Positions 12,513-21,080 of a stretch of 21,275 bases of DNA are shown piece by piece. The notes beneath the pieces were generated by a model, which was given only the letters and a program-made list of their open reading frames with translations, had not been told where the DNA came from and ran no database searches. The first letter of the stretch is position 1, and each line of letters opens with the position of its first letter. Source of the stretch: an uncultured bacterium (lineage in GTDB: Bacteria; Cyanobacteriota; Vampirovibrionia; Gastranaerophilales; Gastranaerophilaceae); the NCBI GenBank assembly GCA_949286405.1, contig CASECH010000132.1:1-21275 (forward strand), written 5' to 3'. The position numbers and the translations under genes were made by a program.

Positions 12513-13490
12513 ATGAAAAAGGTACTTATATCTTTAGCAGTTATATTATTAGCAGGATGTTTGGTCGTTCAAGCAGAGGATTTGATTATTGAGTCAAAGA
12601 CTCAAAGTTATAATGAAGCTGAAAATAAATTGAGATTTGAAGGCGATGTTAATGTCTCAGTAGGCGATATGAGAGTTGTAGGAGATAGAGCAGATGTTTC
12701 AATGGATGAAAATCAAAAGCTTGATACTGCTACATTTTATGATAAGCCTTATGCATTTGAGATTAAAAAGAATAAAAAACGCGAAGTAAAGGCAAATATT
12801 TTGAAATTGTCATTAATTACAAAAGTTGTACGTGCAGAAGGTGATACACAATCAACAGTTTTTGATGGGAAAGTACCTATCGCGGTCATAAACTCTGATG
12901 TTCAGGAATACGACACAAAAACAGGTTTAATGACCGCTACCGGTAAAGTTGCGATAACTTATAAAGAACTTGAAACATTTTCAGATAAAGCAAAAATTAA
13001 GACAGATAAAAATGGTGATTTAAAAAATATTGAATTGATAGGTAATGCTCGTATCAAGCAGGATAATAATGAATCATTTGCAGATCGTTTTGATTACAAT
13101 GCAACTACAAAAATGCTTGTAGCTACCGGTAATACAACTTCAAATGCTATAATGGAAAACGGTAAAAAATTAGTTCTAAAATCTCATCGTCAAGAATATA
13201 TGCAGGATAAGAACATTTTTACTGCTTCAGGCAATTGCAGAGTTTGGTTTGACGATTATTATGCAGTAGGGCCTAAAATGACTGTATATCCGAATAGTGC
13301 AGGAAAACCGAATGATATATATTTTAATGGACGTTCCAGTATTACGCAAGGTGTAAGAACTATTTATGCTGATAGAATAAAAATGACGTTAAAACCTAAG
13401 GATTTCCATGCCGAAGGCAATACAAGAACTGTTATAAAAAATATCGGTTCAGGTGATAGCGATGATTCAGATATGAGTTTAGGGCTATAG
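12513..13490 (+). CDS. lptA: LptA/OstA-family periplasmic LPS-bridge protein, long form
   Basis: LptA polymers form the periplasmic bridge that carries LPS from LptC to the outer-membrane LptD. The 325 residues are well above E. coli LptA (185). An N-terminal signal peptide is clear; it offers both a signal peptidase I site after VVQA (residue 21) and a lipobox-like LAGC (13-16), so lipidation is possible but uncertain. The mature part is a long chain of OstA-type strands: LIIESKTQSYNEAENKLRFE, GDVNVSVGDMRVVGDRADV, then a second array (VINSDVQEYDTKTGLMTATG) and a third (KSHRQEYMQDKNIFTASGNC). This suggests two or more fused jelly-roll units. GGGAG lies 5 nt before the ATG. A short acidic Ser/Asp-rich tail (SGDSDDSDMS) ends it. 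Some LptD N-terminal domains look similar, but no beta-barrel is present. Confidence 0.87.
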   Translation: MKKVLISLAVILLAGCLVVQAEDLIIESKTQSYNEAENKLRFEGDVNVSVGDMRVVGDRADVSMDENQKLDTATFYDKPYAFEIKKNKKREVKANILKLSLITKVVRAEGDTQSTVFDGKVPIAVINSDVQEYDTKTGLMTATGKVAITYKELETFSDKAKIKTDKNGDLKNIELIGNARIKQDNNESFADRFDYNATTKMLVATGNTTSNAIMENGKKLVLKSHRQEYMQDKNIFTASGNCRVWFDDYYAVGPKMTVYPNSAGKPNDIYFNGRSSITQGVRTIYADRIKMTLKPKDFHAEGNTRTVIKNIGSGDSDDSDMSLGL

Positions 13491-13523
13491 TAATAAAAAA
13501 TAATTGTAAAAGAGGGATTATAA

Positions 13524-14297
13524 ATGAGTGAGAAAGTTGATAAGGCTTTAGAATACTACCAAAAAGGCGACTATCAAAAAGCAATTGATACATTTAGTTC
13601 TGTGTTGGAAACGGAAAAAGATAGTGCTGAAATCCATAATAACATTGCATTATGCTACGCTCAGCTTGGAGATATGGAAAAGGCTGAGAAATATTATCTA
13701 AAAGCACAAGAATTAAATCCAAAATTGCCTCAGGTATATATAAATCTTTCTGATGTATATTATAGAAAAAAAGATATGGATAGTGGTATTCAATTGCTAT
13801 CTCAAGGAATTTTTGAAATTCCCGATAATCTTGTATTAAGACATTATCTGGCTCGCTTTTATATGGAAGATGCAAGACTTGATTTAGCTATTGATGAGCT
13901 GGAATATGTTTTGGAAAAACAACCTGAAAATTATGATGCATATTATGATTTAGGGAAAGTTCATTTTGAACTTGGAAATTATCAATGTGCAATAGAAAAT
14001 TTTGAGAATGTACTAGAATTTAAAGATGAAAATCCTTTGATTTATTATTATCTAGGTCAGGCGTATGAAGCTAATAATGAAATTGATAAAGCTTTATCAA
14101 ATTTTTTAAAGACAATTGCAAGAAATCAAAATTTTCATCCTGCATATAAAAAAGCTGCGATCTTATTTTTAGCAAGAGAAGATTATGAAGACGCTATAGA
14201 GTATTTTGAGGATTATATAGAAATGGATATTCCTCAAGAAGAAAAAAATAAGATTAAAGAATTGATAGAACGAATAAAGAAAAAAGCTAATGAGTAA
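13524..14297 (+). CDS. Tetratricopeptide-repeat protein
   Basis: A 257-residue protein made almost wholly of TPR units, about seven from residue 3 to 240. Examples: KALEYYQKGDYQKAIDTFSS, IHNNIALCYAQLGDMEKAEK, VYINLSDVYYRKKDMDSGIQ, AYYDLGKVHFELGNYQCAIE, IYYYLGQAYEANNEIDKALS and AYKKAAILFLAREDYEDAIE, each with the A/G-Y-A pattern and roughly 34-residue spacing. There is no signal peptide or membrane segment, so it is probably cytosolic, and it ends in a charged helix. TPR arrays mediate protein-protein contacts; the partner is unknown. AGAGGG lies 8 nt before the ATG, and the stop overlaps the dprA start by 8 nt, so the two are translationally coupled. This gene links the Lpt pair to the DNA-processing genes in one transcript. 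Confidence 0.9.
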   Translation: MSEKVDKALEYYQKGDYQKAIDTFSSVLETEKDSAEIHNNIALCYAQLGDMEKAEKYYLKAQELNPKLPQVYINLSDVYYRKKDMDSGIQLLSQGIFEIPDNLVLRHYLARFYMEDARLDLAIDELEYVLEKQPENYDAYYDLGKVHFELGNYQCAIENFENVLEFKDENPLIYYYLGQAYEANNEIDKALSNFLKTIARNQNFHPAYKKAAILFLAREDYEDAIEYFEDYIEMDIPQEEKNKIKELIERIKKKANE

Positions 14298-15381
14298 ACA
14301 AGATTATTGGATAGCCTTTTCTTCGATAGAGCAGTTAGACAGTTCTTTCGTACAGAGGTTGTATAATTATTTTGGAGATATAGAGGTTGCGTTTAATTCA
14401 GATTTGAAAGATTTGTCTCAAATAGAAGGGTTAAGCGTAAAGAAAGCTGAAAATTTTATAAAAGCACGTGATAAAGTTGACATAAAAAAGGTTGTTAATG
14501 GAGTGCTTAGTAGAGGAATAAATTTTCTTACTTTTGAAGATGAAAATTATCCCTATATGCTTCGTCAAATTTCAAATCCTCCTATTGTTTTGTATTACAA
14601 AGGAGATTTGTTTTCTTGTAATTTAGATAGAACTCTTGCAGTAGTCGGCTCAAGAAAAGCCTCTTCTTATGCAAAAGAAGCATTGTCTAAGATTATTTCT
14701 GAATTAGAAAATACAGATGTTTGTATTGTATCAGGACTAGCATCAGGCTTGGATACAGTAGCTCATATTTCTGCAATTGAGGGCAACTTAAAAACAATAG
14801 GAGTAATTGCAAGTGGGTTTGACCATATTTATCCTGTGTCAAACAAAAATTTGTATGAAAAAATTGAAAATCATTATGGAGCTGTAGTTACTGAATACTA
14901 TCCGACTTTTGAACCTTTAAAATTTCGTTTCCCTCAAAGAAATAGAATTGTTTCAGGGCTTTCATACGGTACTTTAGTCGCAGAAGCGTCTTTAAAAAGC
15001 GGAGCTCTGATTACTGCAAATCTAACACTAGAACAAGGTAGAGAGCTAATGTGTATCCCGGGAATGATTACTAATCCTAATACTCAAGGAATATACAAGT
15101 TGTTGAAAAATGGTGCGACTTTGGTGACTTGTGCAGCTGATATTCTAGAAGCTTTAAATTGGGAAGTGAAAACAGAACAAAAATCACTTTTTTCACAATC
15201 TGAAATGACAAATGAAGAGAAACTTATTTATCAGACATTAGAGATAGAAGAAAAAAATGTCGATGAGTTGTTAGTCCTTACCAAGTTAAATATTGATAAT
15301 TTGTTGATGTACTTGACAACAATGGAGCTTAAAGGCATAATTAAACAAGTCGACGGGGATAGATACAAGAGAGTAGTATAA
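14290..15381 (+). CDS. dprA: DprA/Smf, DNA-processing protein
   Basis: DprA binds single-stranded DNA taken up in transformation and loads RecA on it. The 363 residues have an N-terminal SAM/HhH-like region (about 1-70, YFGDIEVAFNSDLKDLSQIE), then the Rossmann-like DprA core: LRQISNPPIVLYYKGDL, LAVVGSRKASSYAKEALSKI, VSGLASGLDTVAHISAI, GFDHIYPVSNKNLYEKI, FRFPQRNRIVSGLSYGTLVA, SGALITANLTLEQGRELMCI and NTQGIYKLLKNGA. A C-terminal winged-helix (about 295-363, TNEEKLIYQTLEIEEKNVDEL) completes the full-length family layout. It overlaps the TPR gene by 8 nt and abuts topA with no gap (TAA directly followed by ATG). The dprA-topA neighbourhood is widespread in bacteria. With the type IV pilin-like gene nearby, competence is possible but not shown. 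Confidence 0.96.
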   Translation: MSKQDYWIAFSSIEQLDSSFVQRLYNYFGDIEVAFNSDLKDLSQIEGLSVKKAENFIKARDKVDIKKVVNGVLSRGINFLTFEDENYPYMLRQISNPPIVLYYKGDLFSCNLDRTLAVVGSRKASSYAKEALSKIISELENTDVCIVSGLASGLDTVAHISAIEGNLKTIGVIASGFDHIYPVSNKNLYEKIENHYGAVVTEYYPTFEPLKFRFPQRNRIVSGLSYGTLVAEASLKSGALITANLTLEQGRELMCIPGMITNPNTQGIYKLLKNGATLVTCAADILEALNWEVKTEQKSLFSQSEMTNEEKLIYQTLEIEEKNVDELLVLTKLNIDNLLMYLTTMELKGIIKQVDGDRYKRVV

Positions 15382-17700
15382 ATGGCGAAAACAGAAGAGA
15401 AAACAGCTGAAAAGAAGAATAAAAAAGAAAAATCATTAGTGATAGTAGAGTCTCCTGCTAAATCTAAAACAATACGAAAAATTTTAGGAGATAGCTACCA
15501 AATAGAAGCGAGTTTTGGTCATGTAAGAAATTTACCGACCAAAGATCCCTCAACAGAGAACTTAGGCTTTGATATAAATAATAACTTTGAACCAAAGTTT
15601 GAGGTTATTCCAGGCAAGCAAGCTGTCGTAAAAAAATTGAATGATTTAGCAAAAAAAGTTGACAGAATATATCTTGCATCCGACCCTGATAGAGAAGGAG
15701 AAGCTATAGCTTGGCATGTTCGCCAAATTTTGAAAGTTCCTGATGATAAGATTTCACGAATTGTTTTTAACGAAATTACTCCAAAAGCGGTTAAACATTC
15801 TGTTGAAAATCCGCGAACTATTGATATGGATATGGTACAAGCTCAACAGACAAGACAAATTCTTGATAAACTGGTAGGTTATAAATTGAGTCCTGTATTG
15901 TGGAAGCAGATAGGTAATAGAAATCTATCAGCAGGTAGAGTTCAATCTGTAGCATTGCGTATGATTTGTGAGAGGGAAGAAGAAATCGAAAAATTTATCC
16001 CTCAAGAATATTGGTCAATCCATGCTGAACTAGAAAAAGATGGTAAAATATTCGAAGCAGAATTGTCCAAGATAAAAGACACAGCTATTGAAAAAACTGT
16101 AAAAAATCAAGAAGAAGCTCAAAACATAGTCAACTATTTGCAAGATTCTTCAAGAGAATTTGAAGTCTCTAAAGTTACTAAAAAGACAATGAAACGTAAG
16201 CCAACAGCTCCTTTTATCACATCTACACTACAAAGAGCTGCAAGTTCAAAACTTGGGTTTGGCGTCCAAAAAACCATGCAGGTTGCACAAAAGTTATATG
16301 AAGGTATGGAAATTGACGGTACTCCTGTTGGTTTGATTACGTACATGAGAACTGATAGCGTGAGGGTTTCTGATGATGCACAAGCAATGGCGAAAGATTA
16401 TATTTTAGCCAATTATGGAGAAAAATATTATCCTGAAACTCCTAATGTATATGTAAAGGGAAAACAAAATGTTCAAGATGCTCACGAAGCGATAAGACCT
16501 TCTTATCCTGAACGTACACCTGAAAGTATTAAAAAATATCTTGATAACGATCAGTACAAGCTATATAAATTAATTTGGGATAAATTTATGTCTTCTCAAA
16601 TGGCCAATGCTGAGGTCGCTAACAAATCATTAGAAATTAAAGCCGGTGATTATACTCTAAAAGCAGGTACTAGTAAGATAACATTTGATGGGTTTTTAAA
16701 GTTATATAATGATGCTGATGAGGAGCAACAAGAAGCAGAATCTAAAATTCCTGATTTAGAAAAAGGAGATAAGGTTAACTGTAAAAAAGTCAATCCAAAG
16801 CAACACTTTACTCAACCTCCTCCTCGTTATAATGAAGCGTCTTTAGTAAAAGCATTAGAAGAACACGGTATTGGACGTCCTTCAACTTATGCAACTATTA
16901 TTACTGTAATCCAAACGAGAAAGTATGTTGAGAAAAAAGATAAAGCTCTTCATCCGACTTTGCTTGGGCGTACGGTGTCAAAGCAGTTAGTCGCACAGTT
17001 TGCAGATATTATGGATTATAAATTTACTGCAGGCATGGAAACAAAACTAGATAAGATAGCAGAGAAAAAAGCTGTATGGAATAAAGTTTTGAAAGATTTT
17101 TACACTCCATTTATTGAAGAAGTTAATAAAGCTTTGCAAAATGGTGAGCGTGTAAAAATTGAAAGTAAAATAAAATGCCCAAATTGCGGAAAGCCAATGG
17201 TGTTAAGAACAAGTAAATTTGGAACACAATTCCTTGGTTGTTCTGGATACCCAGACTGTAAGACGATGATGTCTTTAAACGCACTATCTGAAGAAACAGA
17301 TGAGGAAAAATCAACAGAACCGGAAGTCTGCGAAGAAAAATGTGAAAAATGTGGCTCTGATATGATATTTAAAACAGGTCCATATGGTAAATATATGGAA
17401 TGTACTAATGCGGATTGTAAACATAGAAAACCTTATCGAAAATCAACAGGTGTAAAATGTCCAAAATGTGGTAAAGGCATGATTGTTGAGAGAAAATCAA
17501 AACGCGGTACTGTATTTTATGGCTGTGATAAGTATCCTGATTGCGACTTTACATTATGGAACGAGCCTACAGGTGAGGAATGCCCAGAATGCAAGTCTTT
17601 ATTGGTTAAAAAAGTCCTTAAAAAAGGAACAGTTATTGCTTGTTCAAATATTAAATGCGGTTATAAAAAAGAACTTGTAGAAGAAAATCAAGAGGCATAA
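15382..17700 (+). CDS. topA: DNA topoisomerase I (type IA)
   Basis: TopA relaxes negative supercoils by cutting and passing one DNA strand. 772 residues. A short Lys/Glu-rich start precedes the Toprim domain at SLVIVESPAKSKTIRKIL (18-35), which includes ASFGHVRNLPTK and LASDPDREGEAIAWH (98-112, acidic metal ligands). The core carries ILDKLVGYKLSPVLW, NLSAGRVQSVALR and the active-site Tyr321 in GLITYMRTDSVRVS, then GRPSTYATII. The C-terminal part (from Cys599) holds four four-cysteine zinc ribbons: CPNC...CSGYPDC, CEKC...CTNADC, CPKC...CDKYPDC and CPEC...CSNIKC. All ligands are intact. It directly follows the dprA stop; no separate Shine-Dalgarno is obvious (GAGAG lies upstream inside dprA), so translation is probably coupled. 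The gene is complete. Confidence 0.98.
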   Translation: MAKTEEKTAEKKNKKEKSLVIVESPAKSKTIRKILGDSYQIEASFGHVRNLPTKDPSTENLGFDINNNFEPKFEVIPGKQAVVKKLNDLAKKVDRIYLASDPDREGEAIAWHVRQILKVPDDKISRIVFNEITPKAVKHSVENPRTIDMDMVQAQQTRQILDKLVGYKLSPVLWKQIGNRNLSAGRVQSVALRMICEREEEIEKFIPQEYWSIHAELEKDGKIFEAELSKIKDTAIEKTVKNQEEAQNIVNYLQDSSREFEVSKVTKKTMKRKPTAPFITSTLQRAASSKLGFGVQKTMQVAQKLYEGMEIDGTPVGLITYMRTDSVRVSDDAQAMAKDYILANYGEKYYPETPNVYVKGKQNVQDAHEAIRPSYPERTPESIKKYLDNDQYKLYKLIWDKFMSSQMANAEVANKSLEIKAGDYTLKAGTSKITFDGFLKLYNDADEEQQEAESKIPDLEKGDKVNCKKVNPKQHFTQPPPRYNEASLVKALEEHGIGRPSTYATIITVIQTRKYVEKKDKALHPTLLGRTVSKQLVAQFADIMDYKFTAGMETKLDKIAEKKAVWNKVLKDFYTPFIEEVNKALQNGERVKIESKIKCPNCGKPMVLRTSKFGTQFLGCSGYPDCKTMMSLNALSEETDEEKSTEPEVCEEKCEKCGSDMIFKTGPYGKYMECTNADCKHRKPYRKSTGVKCPKCGKGMIVERKSKRGTVFYGCDKYPDCDFTLWNEPTGEECPECKSLLVKKVLKKGTVIACSNIKCGYKKELVEENQEA

Positions 17701-17727
17701 TTAAGAAAATTTATTAGAAGGTGCAAA

Positions 17728-19107
17728 ATGAATCCTGAATTATATGAACGTTACTTGGCAAAAAAGGCTAAAAAATTAGGTATTTCAGTAGAAGAACTAA
17801 AAGCTCAAGGGACTACGCCGTTAGTTTCATCCACGACTTCTGCTGTAGAAACATCTAGTGTTGCTTCAACTGATGCGATTTTACAAGAGCAAAATATTTC
17901 TTCTGAGAAACCAACAACATTGAATAATTATTCATCATCAGCTCAGACAGTGACTTCTAATTATATGCAGAGCAATATAGCCTCCTTAAATGCTCAACAG
18001 CCACAGTATATTCAGCGTACTATACAAGAGCAGATTGATGCTCAAAATTCTGTTGTGCAAGAAACATCATATGTACAACCTCAAGAATCTGATAGATATG
18101 CCCCATATTCGAATATGCAACCTGAGACAGTAAAAACTGATGTTCCTTCATTTATATTTGGACCTTCTCGTATTGAAGAAGAAAAAAAGGAGCCTGTACA
18201 AAGTTATAACAATTCGTTGAATGTAAATACTTCTGCAGTTACTTCAGAAGAAATTCAAGATACAAGAGAAAATAGATTTGCTCTTATTGGCTATCCTTTA
18301 GGACATTCATTATCTGCAGTAATTCATTCTGCAGGTTTTAAAAGTTTAGGTATTGATGCTACTTATGAAATTTTGGAGACTCCTCCTGATGATTTGGTGT
18401 ATAGATTAAAGTTTTTGAAACGTCATAATTATAAAGGTTTTAATGTAACTATCCCTTTAAAATTACCTATTTCTTTATTTGTGAATGAAGTTGATAAATA
18501 TGCAGACCTAGCTAGAGCAGTAAATACGGTTTCTATAGAAAAGGATAGAACATTAAAAGCTTATAATACAGATGTAATTGGATTTAGACGTGCAATCCCT
18601 AAAGATGTTATTATACGAGGCAAAAAGGTAGCAGTGTTGGGTACTGGTGGAGCAGCTCATGCAGCTTGTGTTGCCCTAGTAGAATGTGGAGTAGATGAAA
18701 TAGCATTTTTTACAAGAAATATTCCAAATTCTATAGATTTGATGAATTATGTAAGACGTAAGTTTCCATCAGTTACTTTTAATGTTTATCAAATAGAGAA
18801 TATTAGAAATTTATCAGAGTATGCAATGCTTGTAAATACAACTCCTATAGGCATGCTTGGAAAAGCGGGAGATATGATGCCTGTCGAAAGATATGCATTG
18901 GAAACTTTGGATAAAAATGCTGTTGTGTACGATGTAATTTATAATCCGAAAAAAACTGTATTAATCAAAGAAGCAGAAAAACTAGGTTTGAGATTTATTA
19001 CAGGTCTTGACATGTTCATTTATCAAGCTGTTGCTGCACAAGAAATATGGTTCGGCAAAACTCCTGATTTTAAGGATATGAAAATTGCTGCTTTAGAAAA
19101 TCTATAA
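17728..19107 (+). CDS. aroE: Shikimate dehydrogenase with a long disordered N-terminal extension
   Basis: AroE reduces 3-dehydroshikimate to shikimate with NADPH in aromatic amino acid synthesis. Residues about 182-459 are a complete SDH: RFALIGYPLGHSLSAVIHSA (183-202, shikimate-binding serines), FNVTIPLKLPIS with catalytic Lys245, NTDVIGF with Asp282, the nucleotide-binding GTGGAAHAA (305-313) and TGLDMFIYQAVAAQE. Ahead of it are about 180 residues not found in ordinary AroE (about 270-290 aa): a helical, charged start (MNPELYERYLAKKAKKLGIS with VEELKAQG), then a Ser/Thr/Gln/Asn-rich, low-complexity stretch to about residue 180. The frame is open throughout, GAAGGTG precedes the ATG at 17728, and no internal start with a good ribosome site is evident near residue 180, so the extension seems real. 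It is the last gene of the lptC run, with its end facing the MacB-type permease 7 bp away. Confidence 0.93.
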   Translation: MNPELYERYLAKKAKKLGISVEELKAQGTTPLVSSTTSAVETSSVASTDAILQEQNISSEKPTTLNNYSSSAQTVTSNYMQSNIASLNAQQPQYIQRTIQEQIDAQNSVVQETSYVQPQESDRYAPYSNMQPETVKTDVPSFIFGPSRIEEEKKEPVQSYNNSLNVNTSAVTSEEIQDTRENRFALIGYPLGHSLSAVIHSAGFKSLGIDATYEILETPPDDLVYRLKFLKRHNYKGFNVTIPLKLPISLFVNEVDKYADLARAVNTVSIEKDRTLKAYNTDVIGFRRAIPKDVIIRGKKVAVLGTGGAAHAACVALVECGVDEIAFFTRNIPNSIDLMNYVRRKFPSVTFNVYQIENIRNLSEYAMLVNTTPIGMLGKAGDMMPVERYALETLDKNAVVYDVIYNPKKTVLIKEAEKLGLRFITGLDMFIYQAVAAQEIWFGKTPDFKDMKIAALENL

Positions 19108-19114
19108 TTTAAGA

Positions 19115-20344
19115 TTATTCATATCTTAAAGCATCAATTGGATTGAGTAAAGAGGCTTTGTAAGCAGGATAGTATCCGAACAGTACCCCTATAAATCCTG
19201 AAAAACCAAGAGAAAGAAGTATTGAAAAACTAGAAATAACAATAGACATATCGCTAAAAATTTGAATTGCTTTTGATGCTGTGACTCCTATAAATACACC
19301 GATAAGTCCTCCGATAATTGAAAGAAGGAAAGACTCTATCAGGAATTGAATTCTTATATCGCGAGGTTTTGCACCTATCGCCATTCTTATACCGATTTCT
19401 TTAGTTCTTTCTGTTACTGATACAAGCATAATATTCATAATGCCAATTCCTCCAACAAGCAATGATACAGAGGCAATTGCTCCTAGAAGTATTGACATAG
19501 TTCTTGCGGACGATTTTATAGTTTCTTGCATTTCTGCTAGGTTCCTTACAGTAAAATCATCTTCTTGGTTTTTTCCGATATTATGTCTGTCTCTTAGTAT
19601 TTCATTAATATCTTCCTCTGTTTGCGAAATAACTTCTGAATTTTGTGCTTGTACATTTATCATTTTTACAGTACCAGGAAAATCAGTACCAAATACTTTC
19701 TTTTGGGCAGTTGTAATTGGAATAAAGACCAAATCATCTTGGTCTTGTCCCATACCGTTTTGTCCTTTTACTTTAAGGGTTCCGATAACTTTAAAGGGAA
19801 CATTTCCTATTCTTATTGTTTTATTTAGAGGATCCATATCTCCAAAAAGTTCTGTTGATACTGTGTTTCCGATTATTGCAACTTTTGTATTATTTTTTAT
19901 ATCTTCAGGAATAAAGTTGCGTCCTTCAGCTATGTCATAGTTTCTTATGTAAAGATATGATTGAGTTGTTCCTGCAACTGATGTCGCCCAGTTTTGGTTT
20001 CCGTATGTTATTTGTTGTGCTTCAGAAGAGTATGGAGCTACTGCAAGTATTCCGCGTGCTAATTTGTTTATTGCTTCAGCATCTTTAAGAGTTAGTGTAG
20101 GACGTGTTCCTGATCCCATTCTTACACCACCTGAGGTTACAGAACCTGAACGAATCATAAGCAAGTTACTTCCCATAGATTCCATATCTTTAGCAATTTT
20201 TACGCTAGCTCCTGTCCCCACTGCAAGCATAATGATTACAGCACTAACCCCTATGATGATACCAAGACTTGTTAGTATTGAACGCATCTTATTAACTTTT
20301 AATGATACAACAGCCATTTTTAATGTTGATTTAAAATCTATCAT
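19115..20344 (-). CDS. macB: MacB-type ABC transporter permease (FtsX family)
   Basis: The membrane subunit of a MacB/LolE-like 'mechanotransmission' ABC transporter that drives periplasmic extrusion rather than transport across the inner membrane. 409 residues: TM1 at about 22-44 (ILTSLGIIIGVSAVIIMLAV), a large periplasmic MacB_PCD domain (about 48-270, with LLMIRSGSVTSGGVRMGSGT and NYDIAEGRNFIPED), then three TMs (about 282-400) with the FtsX signature VGGIGIMNIMLVSVTERTKE followed by IGIRMAIGAKPRDI, ending in PAYKASLLNPIDALRYE. In E. coli MacB the ATPase and permease are one chain; here they are separate genes 14 bp apart. AAGGAAA precedes the ATG. Likely works with the upstream ATPase and MacA-like fusion protein; the substrate (peptide, lipoprotein or drug) is unknown. 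Confidence 0.93.
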   Translation of the reverse strand: MIDFKSTLKMAVVSLKVNKMRSILTSLGIIIGVSAVIIMLAVGTGASVKIAKDMESMGSNLLMIRSGSVTSGGVRMGSGTRPTLTLKDAEAINKLARGILAVAPYSSEAQQITYGNQNWATSVAGTTQSYLYIRNYDIAEGRNFIPEDIKNNTKVAIIGNTVSTELFGDMDPLNKTIRIGNVPFKVIGTLKVKGQNGMGQDQDDLVFIPITTAQKKVFGTDFPGTVKMINVQAQNSEVISQTEEDINEILRDRHNIGKNQEDDFTVRNLAEMQETIKSSARTMSILLGAIASVSLLVGGIGIMNIMLVSVTERTKEIGIRMAIGAKPRDIRIQFLIESFLLSIIGGLIGVFIGVTASKAIQIFSDMSIVISSFSILLSLGFSGFIGVLFGYYPAYKASLLNPIDALRYE

Positions 20345-20358
20345 AATTTTTCCTTTTT

Positions 20359-21063
20359 TTAGTATGGGATAGTTGTATGAGTATTAATTTCATCAGAAAT
20401 AATATTGCCATCCTTGAATTTAACAACTCTTTTACAATATTGTGCTATATCAGGTTCATGAGTAACTAGTACAATAGTTTTACCCATTTCTTTATTAAGA
20501 TTTACAAAAAATTCCATAACTTCGATACTTGTTTTTGTATCAAGATTTCCTGTCGGTTCGTCTGCAAGGATAAGAGGTGGATCGTTAATTATTGCACGTG
20601 CGATAGCAACTCTTTGTTGTTGACCTCCTGACATTTGGTTTGGCATGTGGGTTGAGCGACCTTCAAGTCCTACTATTTTTAACGCTTTCATTGCTCGATC
20701 GTATCTTTCTGATTCAGGAATTCCTTTATATATCATTGGTAGCTCTACATTTTCAACTGCTGAGGTTCTTGATATAAGGTTGAAACCTTGGAATACAAAT
20801 CCCATTTTGATGTTTCGGATATCTGATAATTCATCAGTGTTCAGAGATAGTACATCTATTCCATCAAGAAGATAGCTCCCTGAATTAGGTTTATCAAGGC
20901 AGCCAAGCATATTCATAAAAGTTGATTTCCCAGATCCTGATGCTCCCATAATAGCAACGAACTCTCCTTCTTCAATGGATAGAGAAACGTTATTCAGAGC
21001 ATTAAAGTATTCATCTCCGGTTTGATATCTTTTTATTGCATTTTTTACTTCAATAAGTGCCAT
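20359..21063 (-). CDS. MacB/LolD-type ABC transporter ATPase
   Basis: The 234-residue ATP-hydrolysing subunit for the adjoining FtsX-type permease. All motifs are present: Walker A GASGSGKST (40-48), Q-loop at Gln92 (VFQGFNLI), signature MSGGQQQRVAIARA (144-157; Met replaces the usual Leu), Walker B LILADEP (164-170), D-loop GNLDT and the switch His202 (LVTHEPD). The insertion LNTDELSDIRNIKMGFVFQG is typical of the LolD/MacB/FtsE group. The gene lies between the macA-like 3' end (17 nt) and the permease (14 nt) on one strand, so a macA-ATPase-permease transcript is very likely. Cytosolic face of the inner membrane. By sequence alone LolD and MacB-type ATPases are hard to separate; the MacA neighbour favours the MacB type. 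Confidence 0.95.
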   Translation of the reverse strand: MALIEVKNAIKRYQTGDEYFNALNNVSLSIEEGEFVAIMGASGSGKSTFMNMLGCLDKPNSGSYLLDGIDVLSLNTDELSDIRNIKMGFVFQGFNLISRTSAVENVELPMIYKGIPESERYDRAMKALKIVGLEGRSTHMPNQMSGGQQQRVAIARAIINDPPLILADEPTGNLDTKTSIEVMEFFVNLNKEMGKTIVLVTHEPDIAQYCKRVVKFKDGNIISDEINTHTTIPY

Positions 21064-21080
21064 TTTTATCTTTCTTGTTT

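Noticed and set aside
19108..19130. Terminator between aroE and the permease
   Set aside because: The 8-bp TTTAAGAT/ATCTTAAA stem has no T-tract on either strand and lies largely within coding sequence.
19440..19940. 166-codon plus-strand open frame inside the MacB-type permease gene
   Set aside because: It is antisense to a well-conserved permease; the Ser/Ile/Phe/Pro-rich translation is the expected reverse image. Same reasoning for the smaller frames at 20064-20372, 20645-20875, 8784-8978 and 9073-9291.
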